Shown here piece by piece: positions 38,599 through 48,941 of a stretch of DNA of 64,000 bases. The DNA comes from Bacteroidota bacterium. Lineage in GTDB: Bacteria > Bacteroidota > Bacteroidia > NS11-12g > UBA9320. The stretch's first letter is position 1; each line of letters begins with the position of its first letter. Below the pieces are notes generated by a model. It saw only the letters and a list, made by a program, of their open reading frames with translations, searched no databases and was not told the origin of the DNA. Made by a program: the position numbers and the translations under genes. Location: positions 211,174 to 275,173 of the forward strand of contig NVWV01000007.1 in the NCBI GenBank assembly GCA_002746305.1. Direction: 5' to 3'.

Positions 38599-39297
38599 AT
38601 GATAAAGTGCATCATACTAGAAGACGATGAATTGGCTGCAAAGTCATTGGAACGAATCATATCTAAAATTGATTCATTGGATTTACTTGGACAGTATGTA
38701 AACCCAATAGAAGCCAAAAAGAAAGTTGATTTCTCGGAAATTGATCTCATTTTTTTAGATATTGAAATGCCAGAGATTACGGGACTTGATTTCATAAAAA
38801 CGTTAAGCAATCCCCCAAGAGTTATAGTTACAACCTCACGCAGTGATTTTGCATTGGGAGCATTTGAGATTAATGCAGTTGACTTTATTTTAAAACCTGT
38901 TGAACTTCCAAATATTCTTAAAGGATTGGAAAAATATGAAGCTTTGGAACAAGGTAGCTCAGAAGAAGTGCTGGACCACGAAGCTGAATCTATTTTCGTA
39001 AAAGTGGACTCTAAACTGGTCAACTTAAAATTCAATGACATCCTTTGGTTAGAGGCTTTGGGAGATTATGTAGGCTTTCATATAAATGAAAAGAGATATG
39101 TGGTAAAATCCACTTTATCATCTATAGAAAAACGATTGCATAAAAAGAACTTTGTAAGAGTACACAGGTCGTTTATGATAAACACCAATCATATTAAAAA
39201 CATTGACGACTCTTCTCTTATCATAGGTGATAAGCTAATTCCCATCAGCAGAGGTAGCCGAGCGGAGCTAATGAACAGACTCAATCTGTTGAAATAG
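38599..39297 (+). CDS. LytTR-family response regulator
   Basis: About 232 aa from the ATG at 38599, where the receiver fold (IKCIILEDDELAAKSLERI) begins; an upstream in-frame start would add a non-conserved stretch. Phosphoacceptor Asp in IFLDIEMPEITG; TTSRSDFALGAFE and FILKPVEL complete the receiver. The C-terminal LytTR DNA-binding domain shows FVKVDSKLVNLKFNDILWLEALGDYV and FVRVHRSFMINTNHI. It is divergent from the polysaccharide locus and upstream of the lipoprotein/TonB receptor pair; either may be a target. No LytS-type kinase is adjacent. Confidence 0.93.
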   Translation: MIKCIILEDDELAAKSLERIISKIDSLDLLGQYVNPIEAKKKVDFSEIDLIFLDIEMPEITGLDFIKTLSNPPRVIVTTSRSDFALGAFEINAVDFILKPVELPNILKGLEKYEALEQGSSEEVLDHEAESIFVKVDSKLVNLKFNDILWLEALGDYVGFHINEKRYVVKSTLSSIEKRLHKKNFVRVHRSFMINTNHIKNIDDSSLIIGDKLIPISRGSRAELMNRLNLLK

Positions 39298-39541
39298 CAA
39301 AAATTTCGTCTATTCCCTGTGAGGCCTCCTTGTAAATAGGTCATCAAAAGACCCAACTAACGCTTCGCATTATTTCATACCCTTAGTTCCCCAACCCTTT
39401 GGATTGGCCCTTTTCACATTCGGGTAACACACAACTCCACTATTTTTTTCTAATCATAATTTTTAGGTAACATAAGGATAATACTATTCCTGAAATCTTG
39501 CAGTAGTAAAAAAGAACAAAAAAAATTATTATTCAAATCAC

Positions 39542-40834
39542 ATGAAAAACATTTCAAAATTCACACTTTTAATGATGCTTATGACTCTTGCCATTTCCTT
39601 TATCGCCTGTAAAGATGATGGTAATATAATCGTGAAATCAGAAAACCAATGCGAGCATTCTGGCTTTATCTCTAAAGACGAAACTTGGTCAGCAAGCTGC
39701 GTACACATATTAAAGGATAGAGTAATTGTAAAAGAAGGTGCAACTCTTACTATAGAACCAGGCACAATAATAAAAGGTGAAGCAGGTACAGGAGCAAATG
39801 CTTCTGTGTTAGTTATAGCTAGAGGAGCTCAGTTAAATGCACAAGGGACACCTTCTAACCCTATTGTATTTACTAGTATCGCTGATGAAGTGACTTCAGT
39901 ACAAACTCCGGGCACTAACCTTGATGCAACTAAAGCAAAAGGCTTCTGGGGAGGTCTAATCATTTTAGGAAACGCTCCTATATCTCCTAAGACTGGTACA
40001 ACTGAACAAATAGAAGGTATTCCTGCTGATGTGGCTGAAGGAAACTATGGAGGTACGGATGTAACTGATAATTCAGGAACCATTACTTACGTTTCCATCC
40101 GTTTTGGAGGAACATTGATAGGTGAAGGAAATGAAATCAACGGACTTACACTTGGAGGGGTTGGTTCTGGAACCACTATCAATCATATTGAGGTAGTTGG
40201 TAATGTGGATGATGGAATTGAATTCTTTGGAGGCTCTGTAAATGTGAATGATGCAATCGTCCTTTACCAAGGAGACGATGCCTTTGACGTAGACCAAGCG
40301 TATTCAGGAACTCTAGATAACTTCATTTACATAGCAGGTGCAGACTCTGACCACGGCTTGGAAATTGACGGTCCTGAAGGTTCAGAAAATGCAGGAGGTT
40401 CATTTACATTTAAGAACGGCTCACTCATGGGAAATGCAGCAGCTAGTGAATTTACAGATTTCAGAAGCAAAGCACAAGGTGTAGTAGAAAATTGCTACTT
40501 CTTTGGTTTCAATGAAAAAGCGGATGTAGAGTTAGATGACAATGCTTCTTCTACCAACTTCACAAATGGAACGTTATTACTCTCAGGCAATAGCTTTAAC
40601 TCTACTGCTTGGTCACTGGACAGTGAAGGTGAACCAGATGGAGGAACTTCTACTTGGACAGATATCAAAGACATTTTTGCTGACAAATCAGATTCAGGAG
40701 ATGCCACTGCAGCAGACACAAAGTTTGCAGCTGATGGAAATACATTAGTAACAAGCACAACCAATGGTGCTGACAAATCTGAATTCATTGGGTGGACTTT
40801 AGCTGATGCTGAAGGACTTCTTTCCAACTTCTAA
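39542..40834 (+). CDS. Secreted lipoprotein with beta-helix-like repeats
   Basis: A 430-aa protein with a lipoprotein signal (LAISFIACKDDG, Cys 23). The body is glycine- and asparagine-rich, with turns typical of right-handed parallel beta-helices: VIVKEGATLTIEPGTIIKGE, VLVIARGAQLNAQGTPSNPIVFTS, ITYVSIRFGG and GVENCYFFGF-type segments. Such proteins are frequently encoded beside TonB-dependent receptors in Bacteroidota, as here (receptor at 40951). Its molecular function is not known; a surface-binding role with the receptor is inference. Confidence 0.82.
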   Translation: MKNISKFTLLMMLMTLAISFIACKDDGNIIVKSENQCEHSGFISKDETWSASCVHILKDRVIVKEGATLTIEPGTIIKGEAGTGANASVLVIARGAQLNAQGTPSNPIVFTSIADEVTSVQTPGTNLDATKAKGFWGGLIILGNAPISPKTGTTEQIEGIPADVAEGNYGGTDVTDNSGTITYVSIRFGGTLIGEGNEINGLTLGGVGSGTTINHIEVVGNVDDGIEFFGGSVNVNDAIVLYQGDDAFDVDQAYSGTLDNFIYIAGADSDHGLEIDGPEGSENAGGSFTFKNGSLMGNAAASEFTDFRSKAQGVVENCYFFGFNEKADVELDDNASSTNFTNGTLLLSGNSFNSTAWSLDSEGEPDGGTSTWTDIKDIFADKSDSGDATAADTKFAADGNTLVTSTTNGADKSEFIGWTLADAEGLLSNF

Positions 40835-40950
40835 GATTACGTTTATTACTTATTATATATATATATCAGTTAAACAGCTTGAGATTTTCTCAATGCTGTT
40901 TTGCTGGTTAAAAAACAACACAATTAGGTACCTCTTTACTCAATCACAAA

Positions 40951-43788
40951 ATGAAAAGATTTATACAGACATTCGTTTATTTCAGTTTCTTAATCCTCAC
41001 ATCAAACACCCTATTTGCCCAACGGGGAAATATTTCAGGATTTTTAATAGACGCAGAAACTTTGGAACCGCTAACCGGTGTAACCGTTCGTAGCTCAACA
41101 AGCACTGGAGGTGGATTCTCAGATGTAGAGGGCAGTTTCACGGCCAATTTTGGAGTTGGACCACAGACCATTACAATTGACTACATAGGCTACAACACAA
41201 AAATAATTCCCAATGTATTAATTACAGAAGGAGAAACTTTGGAAATGGGTGCCATCAAATTAGAGAGTAGTGCTGTATCTCAAAAGGGATTTACGTTAAG
41301 AGTAAAAAGAAAAACAAATACCAATAATGCATTAATCAAAGCTCAGCAAAAATCAGTCAACTTAATGGATGCTGTATCTGGAGAGGCAATGTCAAAAGCG
41401 GGTGTTAGCAATGCCGCGGCCGCAGCTGGCAAAGTTACAGGTGTCTCCATAGATGGTGGTAAGTATATTTTCGTTAGAGGTCTAGGAGATCGATATACTA
41501 AAACTGTACTCAATGGAATGGAACTTCCAGGTTTAGATCCAGACAGGAACACGGTACAAATGGATATTTTCCCTTCTAATCTTATAGATAACATAATAGT
41601 AATCAAGAGTTTCACACCAAACTTATCGGGTGACTTTACCGGTGGCTGGGTTGATATAAAAACAAAGGACTTTCAAGTCAAAAAAGTCTTCAAAATCACC
41701 GCTTCTTTTGGCTACAATCCTGATATGAATTTAAACCAAGATTTTTTAAGTCAAAGTGGATCTTTTGGAGATGGATTTGCCGCGGGAAAAAGAAGCAGAG
41801 CTCTTCCGTTTACGGAACAAAAAATTGCTGTTTCCCAGTGGGCTACTAATCCTCTTCTTGCACAAAACAATGCTGAGGCATTTAGTAAAAACATGGAGGT
41901 AGAAAGAAAAACAAGTCTTTTAAATTCATCCTTTACCATCAACTATGGCAACCAAAAAGACTCCAACAACAGAACGTTGGGTTACAACTTAGCAGCAGGG
42001 TATAGCAATAAGTATACTTACTACGACGAAGCCACATATGAAACCTACCTGAAGGATGCTGATAAAAACAAGAATGAATTAATCTTAGCTGAAAGAAACA
42101 ATGGGACAATAGGTGAAAACGAAATTCTTTGGAGTGCATTGGCTAATGGTTCCTACAAAAAAGGAAAGAATAGTATGAGTGCTACTCTTTTTCATACTCA
42201 AAATGGAATAAAAAAAACCTCCAAACTGTACTACGATAACATAGCAAATCCATTTGGTGACGCAGGAGCAAGTTTGGATAAGGATATTCTGTACTACAAC
42301 CAAAGAATGTTATCCAGTCTTATGTTGGCACATATCCATGGAGATCAGGATAGCAATTGGAAGTTTACTTTTAAACTATCTCCAAGTATCTCGTCTAACA
42401 ATGAACCAGATATGCGGATCACCGCCCTCTCTTCTCAAGAATCAGGCTATGAGTTCAACGTAGGAGCTGGTTCTGAAATATCAAGATTGTACAGGCACTT
42501 ATTCGAAGTGAATGTGAATGCAAAGTTTGATGCAGAAAAGACATTTGAGCTTAAAAATAAGAAAAAGACCAAAGTTCAATTTGGAATTGCAAACAACATT
42601 AAAAACCGAGATTTCGGAGTACTCAAGTATGGTTTTCAGGCACCATCCTACAACCTAAAATTTAACGGAAATCCAAATCAAATTTTTGAAGATTATCTAT
42701 TCGATGCAGATACAAAAGAAGGCTTCTTCGTATTTGGAGAGCCGATAAAATCAAACGAGTATGCAGCAAGCATGAATGTAGTAGGAGCATATGCCATGAA
42801 TGAAATGCCCTTTCTAAACCACGATAGACTGAAGGTAATTTACGGAATACGAATAGAAAAAGCCGATATGTTCTACACTGGTCAAAACACCCAAAATCAA
42901 TCATTCAACAATGAAAAAGTATTGAATGAATTGAACGTGTTGCCATCCTTAAACGTTCTCTATAAGGCAACTACAAAAATCAATTTACGATTAGCTGGAA
43001 CCAGAACTTTGGCTAGACCGTCTTTCAAGGAAAAGTCACTTGCCCAAATATTCGACCCTATTTCTGGAAGGACATTTATCGGTAACCTAGACTTGAAACA
43101 AACCGAAGTAACCAACTTAGACATACGTTTTGAATGGTATATGAACAGAGGAGAAATAGTATCTCTAGGAAGTTTCTACAAGAATTTTACCAACCCAATA
43201 GAAACGGTAGTTTATACACCAGAAACTCCTACTAACTTTACTCCAAGAAATGCAGAAAGTGCCAATGTCTACGGAATTGAATTTGAATTCAAAAAGTCTC
43301 TGGACTCTCTGTCTCGCATCTTCAAAAACTTCTTTTTAGCCACCAATATTTCATACATAATATCAGAAGTGAAAATGACGGATAAGGAAATAGAAGGCAA
43401 GACCAATGAATTGAGAACAGGACAAGAACTAGGAGCTACACGTGAAATGCAAGGACAAGCACCATATATCATTAATGCTAGCATCAACTATAGCGATAAA
43501 AAAACGGGTGTCAATGTCCATCTATCATACAATGTTCAAGGTCCAAAACTGGATATAGTAGGAATAGGTAGAGTGGCGGATGTATACACCGAATCATTCC
43601 ATAGCCTTAATTTCAAGACCTCTTGTAAACTGGGTAAAAACGATAAAATAAATGCGAACCTTACGGTTACCAATATCCTTGCAGATGACAAACTACAGGT
43701 GTATAAAGGATATCAAGCTCAAGACCAAATATTCACCCAACTGAGACCCATGCGATCCTTCAAAATAGGCTTTGGGTATAGTATTTAA
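40951..43788 (+). CDS. TonB-dependent outer-membrane receptor with CarboxypepD_reg domain
   Basis: A 945-aa protein. Signal peptide 1-23 (ending NTLFAQ), a carboxypeptidase-regulatory-like domain (about 26-105: GNISGFLIDAETLEPLTGVTV), a plug domain (about 130-240, with VSIDGGKYIFVRGLGDRYTKT and IVIKSFTPNLSGDFTGGWVDI), then a 22-strand-type beta-barrel ending in an aromatic-rich strand (FKIGFGYSI). It is not a SusC-type receptor, and no SusD gene is present. It should import an unknown ligand with TonB energy, in concert with the preceding lipoprotein. It ends 91 bp before the convergent GldM-like gene. Confidence 0.93.
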   Translation: MKRFIQTFVYFSFLILTSNTLFAQRGNISGFLIDAETLEPLTGVTVRSSTSTGGGFSDVEGSFTANFGVGPQTITIDYIGYNTKIIPNVLITEGETLEMGAIKLESSAVSQKGFTLRVKRKTNTNNALIKAQQKSVNLMDAVSGEAMSKAGVSNAAAAAGKVTGVSIDGGKYIFVRGLGDRYTKTVLNGMELPGLDPDRNTVQMDIFPSNLIDNIIVIKSFTPNLSGDFTGGWVDIKTKDFQVKKVFKITASFGYNPDMNLNQDFLSQSGSFGDGFAAGKRSRALPFTEQKIAVSQWATNPLLAQNNAEAFSKNMEVERKTSLLNSSFTINYGNQKDSNNRTLGYNLAAGYSNKYTYYDEATYETYLKDADKNKNELILAERNNGTIGENEILWSALANGSYKKGKNSMSATLFHTQNGIKKTSKLYYDNIANPFGDAGASLDKDILYYNQRMLSSLMLAHIHGDQDSNWKFTFKLSPSISSNNEPDMRITALSSQESGYEFNVGAGSEISRLYRHLFEVNVNAKFDAEKTFELKNKKKTKVQFGIANNIKNRDFGVLKYGFQAPSYNLKFNGNPNQIFEDYLFDADTKEGFFVFGEPIKSNEYAASMNVVGAYAMNEMPFLNHDRLKVIYGIRIEKADMFYTGQNTQNQSFNNEKVLNELNVLPSLNVLYKATTKINLRLAGTRTLARPSFKEKSLAQIFDPISGRTFIGNLDLKQTEVTNLDIRFEWYMNRGEIVSLGSFYKNFTNPIETVVYTPETPTNFTPRNAESANVYGIEFEFKKSLDSLSRIFKNFFLATNISYIISEVKMTDKEIEGKTNELRTGQELGATREMQGQAPYIINASINYSDKKTGVNVHLSYNVQGPKLDIVGIGRVADVYTESFHSLNFKTSCKLGKNDKINANLTVTNILADDKLQVYKGYQAQDQIFTQLRPMRSFKIGFGYSI

Positions 43789-43846
43789 TATCACTACAAA
43801 AGAAAAAGTCTCAACTATATAAGTAGTTAGGGGGTTAGGGGTTGGG

Positions 43847-43862
43847 GCCTTTATTCAAAGGC
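43847..43862. terminator. Weak hairpin between convergent genes
   Basis: GCCTTT (43847-43852) and AAAGGC (43857-43862) form a 6-bp stem with a 4-nt loop between the TonB receptor and the convergent GldM-like gene. There is no clear T-run on either side, so a termination role is only suggested by position. Confidence 0.25.
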
Positions 43863-43879
43863 TTACTACACTCAAAACA

Positions 43880-45292
43880 CTACTTCAGTCTTACACCCTT
43901 TTCGTACAATCGTGTGTGCGACACCGTTCCATCTTCATTGTAGAAATACCAAACACCTTGCATCACAGAAATATCTTTTGAAAGTCTAAAATGATAAGGA
44001 TATTCCTTGGAAATTACTTGGTCCGTATTCGGCATTTTATCTTTACCACTGTTATACCCTAGTATCAATACACCTTTGGTTTTAATCTTACCATTTGGAT
44101 AATATTCCTTAAACTCATCAATAGGATTAAGTTCATAACGATACTTAATTTGATGTACCGCTGACTCCAAATCTTGATGCACTATTCTTAAGCATTCCTT
44201 CGCTTGAGAATGACCTACATAACAATGTCCACTAATATAATCGTCACAATCAAGAATAGCAGTATTTCCAATGTAGTCTACACTATCATCTACAACACAC
44301 GTTACTTTTATATTCCCATCATCATAGCGTTCTTGATACTGCCATTTGCCATCTTCTTTTTTGACAAGAGCATAGAGCTGCTTCCCATCATCATTAAAGT
44401 ACCTTTTCTTTATAATTGTTCCATTTGAATACCAGTTCCGAAGTCGCTTAAAACCAAACTCATCTTTATATACTAAGTCTACAAGTTCGTTTTGCAAAGT
44501 GTCCAAGGTTTCTGAGGATATATTATCAGTGTATATAGGATCACTGGATAATTCATCTGGTCTAATCTTAGCATAAATAAGTTCTTTATTCTGTCTAAGG
44601 CTATAGGCTTTATCTGATCGAACTGTCAATATTATAGGACTTAAATTGGCCTTAAAACCATGTTTAGAGCTGACAACTCTTATGCCCTCAATTAGAATTC
44701 TGTCTCGGTTATTAAGCTTCTGCATCTCCCTTAACATTTGTCCAGTAAACTTATTACTATTACTGCTCATCATAATTGCAGGCTTATCTGCATATGCAAA
44801 AATCATCTTAAAAGCTTTCACTTGATATTCCAAATTATATGAAAAGCTTTGCCCCATGGTGGCTATTATCTCCGTTTGAGCAAGAATTTTAATCCTGTCT
44901 TTGGGTAGTCCATCGTTAAGAAGAGTACCAAATTGAGCTGTAGGATTTGGAAGGTATCTAATCCGATATCTAAACGAGTCCAGCCACGTGGTATCTGTTT
45001 TGATAACCTTGCCAACATAAACCAATTCTTCTCTGTTATTGTGCTTATTTACAAATAAGTAATGATTCCCATCCTCTTGCTTTAATCGAAGTCCTTTTGA
45101 TGTTCTTACTACTATATTTTCCTGCTTAACACCATCAACCGCCACTCTGAAAGGATTATTCATTCCCTTATAAAGCAAATTCATCTCAGTAAGCTGTACT
45201 GCGGATGTTTGAGCCATACATAGGCAATGGAAACCAAACAATACCAACCCGAATAAAGCTATTCTACTTGTCAACTTCAATTCCTTTATCAT
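43880..45292 (-). CDS. GldM C-terminal-like protein with MORN-type tail
   Basis: A 470-aa secreted protein (signal peptide ending CMAQ). Residues about 33-240 match the C-terminal half of the gliding/T9SS protein GldM: LTEMNLLYKGMNNPFRVAVDG, the strand YRIRYLPNPTAQFG, ILAQTEIIATMG, and later NRDRILIEGIRVV with LSPIILTVRSD. The remaining 230 residues carry MORN/YwqK-like strands (KRYFNDDGKQLYALVKKEDGKW, EYYPNGKIKTKGVL). The transmembrane helix and early domains of true GldM are missing. Its start overlaps the end of the paralog at 45264 by 29 bp. Confidence 0.78.
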   Translation of the reverse strand: MIKELKLTSRIALFGLVLFGFHCLCMAQTSAVQLTEMNLLYKGMNNPFRVAVDGVKQENIVVRTSKGLRLKQEDGNHYLFVNKHNNREELVYVGKVIKTDTTWLDSFRYRIRYLPNPTAQFGTLLNDGLPKDRIKILAQTEIIATMGQSFSYNLEYQVKAFKMIFAYADKPAIMMSSNSNKFTGQMLREMQKLNNRDRILIEGIRVVSSKHGFKANLSPIILTVRSDKAYSLRQNKELIYAKIRPDELSSDPIYTDNISSETLDTLQNELVDLVYKDEFGFKRLRNWYSNGTIIKKRYFNDDGKQLYALVKKEDGKWQYQERYDDGNIKVTCVVDDSVDYIGNTAILDCDDYISGHCYVGHSQAKECLRIVHQDLESAVHQIKYRYELNPIDEFKEYYPNGKIKTKGVLILGYNSGKDKMPNTDQVISKEYPYHFRLSKDISVMQGVWYFYNEDGTVSHTRLYEKGVRLK

Positions 45293-46622
45293 AGTTTTTT
45301 GTTTTTAATAGTGACCCGTCATAGTTATAAAACTGCCAAAGTCCATCCATAATTGTGTGGTCCGAATAATCGCAATACCTAATTCCACTTGCACAAACTG
45401 GATAACCATAATCCTCTCTTTCACTTCCTCTTTTTCTAATAAGAGTCCCAGAACATTGTACATTACCATTATCATAGTAATGGGTAAACTGCTGATCAGC
45501 AGCTATCTTGAAATTTGTATATAGACGATAAAGCTCCGATGCTAATTGGTTTATAAAACAATCCTCAGGATTGGTCTCCCGTATAAATGTATTTATCCTT
45601 GATCTATCCCAACACAATGCAAATGAGTCATTTGCAAAAAGCACATCCCCTTTTCGGTAAAACGTATGAATCTTTGGATGCCCATTGGGATAATAAGAAG
45701 TATACTCCCATACCTTATCTGGATGTAACACTTCCTTATATTCAATTTTTCCCAATTCATTATATAGAATACGCTCATGCACCTCATTCAGAATAAAGGT
45801 ATAAGAAGTGTTATAAAACCCATATTTAGTCGTCTGATAAATATTCGCCTTATACGATTCTAGGTTATAAACCTGAGATGCATAATTTAACATATTATCC
45901 ATAATTATAGTAGTGTCCTTCCCATTGTATGGGTAGGTTATTTTAACATAACTAAGGGCATTCTCATTACTTGTTTCTCCTCTTATAAAGATAAAAAAAG
46001 GGTCCACTCTAAACGTCCTTTCTGTATTACTTCTATCAACTTCAATTTTCCGAAACACCATATAGTCACCCCCTTGAGTCTTTCGCATTGCATTTCGCAT
46101 GGAATTGGTAAGCTTAGCTGAATGACCTTGCTCAATATATGGATGTTTGTTCCTGTAAACAATAACTAGTTCATACGACCTTACTCTGTACCTAAACTTA
46201 GGTGGAGCAAAACCCGAACCCATGGAAGCAATCAATGATGTTTGTGCTAAAATCGAAGCACGACCTTTGGGTAAACCATCACTAGGTAATCCACCCAACT
46301 GAACCCTTGGAAGAGGTAAGATTTTAATTCTTAAAGCTACGGTATCTGCCCAGTGAGTTTTGTTCCCGCTAGACTCTCCAATGTACACATAACCTACATC
46401 TGGAGTATCTACTTTTGATGTTATAGTTCCATCTCCTAAGATAAGATTGGAACTGGTTTTGATTACTCTTTTCTCTAGAGGAATAGTCGAGACTATTTTA
46501 ATTGGATTCTTTATATCCGCAAAAATGATATTCATTTCTTGTAACTCTAGAGCTACGTTCTGGGCCAATACAGAAGAAACACAAAAGCTAAAAAATAAAA
46601 AGAATGCCGAATATCTTACCAT
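45264..46622 (-). CDS. GldM C-terminal-like protein with MORN-type tail (paralog)
   Basis: A 452-aa secreted protein (signal peptide ending SSVLAQ) with the same order of parts as its downstream neighbour: LQEMNIIFADIKNPIKIVS, the strand LRIKILPLPRVQLG, ILAQTSLIASMG, GDYMVFRKIEV and a MORN-like tail with YYPNGHPKIHTFYRKGDV and YYDNGNVQCSGTL. The two are only moderately alike in sequence, so the duplication is old. Possibly accessory to a T9SS or envelope complex; this is inference from the GldM-like domain. Confidence 0.78.
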   Translation of the reverse strand: MVRYSAFFLFFSFCVSSVLAQNVALELQEMNIIFADIKNPIKIVSTIPLEKRVIKTSSNLILGDGTITSKVDTPDVGYVYIGESSGNKTHWADTVALRIKILPLPRVQLGGLPSDGLPKGRASILAQTSLIASMGSGFAPPKFRYRVRSYELVIVYRNKHPYIEQGHSAKLTNSMRNAMRKTQGGDYMVFRKIEVDRSNTERTFRVDPFFIFIRGETSNENALSYVKITYPYNGKDTTIIMDNMLNYASQVYNLESYKANIYQTTKYGFYNTSYTFILNEVHERILYNELGKIEYKEVLHPDKVWEYTSYYPNGHPKIHTFYRKGDVLFANDSFALCWDRSRINTFIRETNPEDCFINQLASELYRLYTNFKIAADQQFTHYYDNGNVQCSGTLIRKRGSEREDYGYPVCASGIRYCDYSDHTIMDGLWQFYNYDGSLLKTKNYDKGIEVDK

Positions 46623-46699
46623 GAGCTTACTTACACCTCAAGAATAGGCGTATTCCCTCCATTGTAAAAACCTCAATTTAAAAACACCTTCGTCCGCAA

Positions 46700-47089
46700 A
46701 TGAAAGTATTAGCATTTATCTTTCTTTTGGGACTTTCCAACTATCAAACTAACAAAGAGAAATCCATTGACCAATGGGTGAATGAAATTGTCAATGACAT
46801 GATTCAATTGAACAATCTTGAAAAATACAGTTTGAGATATATCCCATCTGGGACAAACATAGACTTCATACTCGTGGACGCTGTAAAAAATGTACAGATT
46901 CATAATAGCTCAATAAGTATGTTAATTGACCACGGAAGCGGAACGTACTGTTCAAAACTAAAATTCAAGTATGTGCAAATCGGAGAGAGTTTCCGTCTTG
47001 TTTTCGCCCCACCTACATTGAATTTTATTGCTGGTAAAAAGGTAAAATATGTAACACCATGGACAGAAAAGAAAAGGCTTTGTCAATGA
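46700..47089 (+). CDS. Small exported hypothetical protein
   Basis: A 129-aa product with a short hydrophobic start (MKVLAFIFLLGLS) that may be a signal peptide, and a soluble beta-rich remainder with two cysteines near the middle and end (TYCSKLKF, KKRLCQ). I do not recognise a family. It lies between the divergent GldM-like genes and the YifB gene, 16 bp before the latter. Confidence 0.55.
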   Translation: MKVLAFIFLLGLSNYQTNKEKSIDQWVNEIVNDMIQLNNLEKYSLRYIPSGTNIDFILVDAVKNVQIHNSSISMLIDHGSGTYCSKLKFKYVQIGESFRLVFAPPTLNFIAGKKVKYVTPWTEKKRLCQ

Positions 47090-47105
47090 TTAATGTCCAC
47101 CTACT

Positions 47106-48335
47106 ATGCTGGTAAAAGTCTATGGGAGTGCTGTTTACGGGATTTCAGCTCAACTAATTACCGTAGAAGTAGATATAGGGCAAGGAGCAAAAACACAAAT
47201 CATAGGCCTACCCGATAATGCGGTAAAAGAGAGCCAACCCCGTGTAAATGCAGCAATGAAAAATTGTGGATACACCTACCCTCGAAAAGGAGTTGTCATC
47301 AATATGGCCCCTGCGGATATTCGCAAAGAAGGTTCCGCTTATGACCTCACCATTGCTATGGGAGTTATGGCGGCAGGAGAACTTATTACAACAGAGCTTC
47401 TTGAGGAAACGGTAATTATGGGGGAGTTAAGTTTGGACGGTACCATTCTACCCATTAAAGGAGCTTTACCTATTGCTATTCAAGCTCAGAAAGATGGTTA
47501 CAAAAAACTCATTGTTCCTCTGGACAATGCCCGCGAAGCGGCTATTGTATCTGACCTTAAAGTATACGGTTTGGAGAATCTGAATCAAGTAGTTGAACTC
47601 TTGGAAGGCACCAAGGAATTTGAGCCTACTACTGTAAATCCAAGAGACGATTTTGCGGAAGGACTGAATAAACTTGTTTTTGATTTCAGTGACGTAAAAG
47701 GCCAGAAAAATATAAAACGTGCAATGGAAATTGCAGCTGCCGGTGGACATAATATTATCTTGATTGGTCCTCCAGGTGCAGGTAAGACCATGCTGGCTAA
47801 ACGGCTGAATACCATCCTTCCTCCAATGAACCTTCATGAAGCATTGGAGACTACCAAAATACACTCCGTGGCTGGTAGACTCGGGAACAATTCCTCCCTC
47901 ATGGCACAAAGACCGTTTCGAAGTCCCCATCATACCATAAGTGATGTTGCTCTAGTAGGTGGTGGTAACCACCCTCAACCCGGAGAAATTAGTCTGGCTC
48001 ATAATGGGGTACTCTTCTTGGATGAATTGCCTGAATTTAAGAGAACTGTTCTTGAAGTTCTGAGACAACCTTTGGAAGACAGAAGAATTACTATATCTAG
48101 AGCTAAATTTTCTGTAGACTACCCATGTAGTATGATGCTGGTTGCTAGTATGAATCCTTGTTCTATTGATTACTTCAATCACCCGGAAAAGGATATTGTT
48201 AAAATTATTAATGAAATAATAGTTCTAAGGAATGTGACAGAGCCGAAATTTCTTATTTTTGATGAACCGAATAGCCTCATCTTATTTGTCAACCAAAGTC
48301 ACTTACCATTCCATATTTTACCCCAAGCTTTATAA
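47106..48335 (+). CDS. yifB: YifB/ComM-family Mg-chelatase-like AAA+ protein, C-terminally truncated
   Basis: A 409-aa ORF whose first 360 residues match YifB/ComM: N-terminal ChlI-like domain ([52 protein letters not shown]), then Walker [21 protein letters not shown], Walker [11 protein letters not shown] and LVASMNPC. After NHPEK (about 360) similarity stops. The zinc-like cysteine cluster, the LLDRID segment and the C-terminal Mg_chelatase domain are missing, replaced by an unrelated tail. The family is usually about 510 aa. The tail overlaps the response regulator gene at 48289 by 47 bp. It is probably inactive in the DNA-uptake role known for ComM. Confidence 0.85.
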   Translation: MLVKVYGSAVYGISAQLITVEVDIGQGAKTQIIGLPDNAVKESQPRVNAAMKNCGYTYPRKGVVINMAPADIRKEGSAYDLTIAMGVMAAGELITTELLEETVIMGELSLDGTILPIKGALPIAIQAQKDGYKKLIVPLDNAREAAIVSDLKVYGLENLNQVVELLEGTKEFEPTTVNPRDDFAEGLNKLVFDFSDVKGQKNIKRAMEIAAAGGHNIILIGPPGAGKTMLAKRLNTILPPMNLHEALETTKIHSVAGRLGNNSSLMAQRPFRSPHHTISDVALVGGGNHPQPGEISLAHNGVLFLDELPEFKRTVLEVLRQPLEDRRITISRAKFSVDYPCSMMLVASMNPCSIDYFNHPEKDIVKIINEIIVLRNVTEPKFLIFDEPNSLILFVNQSHLPFHILPQAL

Positions 48336-48909
48336 AGTCTACTATACCGTTTACATCTAGTTTTCTATAAATATTCTTACGATGTGTGTCTATAGTTTCC
48401 TTAGATCTAAAAAGATCTTCAGCTATCTGCTTGTTACTATTGCCTAACAATATTGCCTTAGCTATTTTATTTTCAGTAGAGGAGAGGGTGTTAAAGGGGT
48501 TTTCGAAAGCGGCATCAGAAGCATTGTAAAAAACATCTTTCATGAATATACTGTTGATGGCATTGTTTAGTATTTTGGCTCCAGCATCCTTTGGTACATA
48601 ACCATTTCCTCCTAGTTTCTCTATTTCAGATATATACTCTTGCTGTGTATGCATAGATACTACTATCACCTTTATTTTAGGTCTTCTATACTTAACCTCC
48701 TTTAATATTTCAAATCCATTGTCACCCTCTTTTATACCTAGATCTAACAATATTAAATCAATGCTATTACTCTCTAGGTGAGTATATAATTGTTTCCCAG
48801 TAGTAAAAGTTATTATGCTTTCTATATTTCCATAGATAGGGAGTACATTTTTCAGAGCATCAGCAAAAAGCTGATGATCATCTACTATAGCAATATTGAG
48901 TTCGTCCAT
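48289..48909 (-). CDS. NarL/LuxR-family response regulator
   Basis: A 206-aa regulator. Receiver: [16 protein letters not shown], phosphoacceptor D56 in [24 protein letters not shown] and GYVPKDAG (lysine conserved). The C-terminal LuxR HTH (about 140-200) has [43 protein letters not shown]. It follows the TPR histidine kinase (48942) by 32 bp on the same strand and is its evident partner. Its coding end overlaps the truncated YifB tail. Confidence 0.94.
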   Translation of the reverse strand: MDELNIAIVDDHQLFADALKNVLPIYGNIESIITFTTGKQLYTHLESNSIDLILLDLGIKEGDNGFEILKEVKYRRPKIKVIVVSMHTQQEYISEIEKLGGNGYVPKDAGAKILNNAINSIFMKDVFYNASDAAFENPFNTLSSTENKIAKAILLGNSNKQIAEDLFRSKETIDTHRKNIYRKLDVNGIVDFIKLGVKYGMVSDFG

Positions 48910-48941
48910 TATTTGTTTCGGTATTATAAATATTCATTTAA

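Noticed and set aside
43827..43847. G-rich run (TTAGGGGGTTAGGGGTTGGGG) as a quadruplex or telomere-like element
   Set aside because: Only three G-tracts are present, and a short CCCCAACCC-like match near 39385 looks coincidental.
47466..47933. 155-aa minus-strand ORF inside yifB
   Set aside because: Antisense shadow of conserved AAA+ coding sequence with no recognisable protein features.
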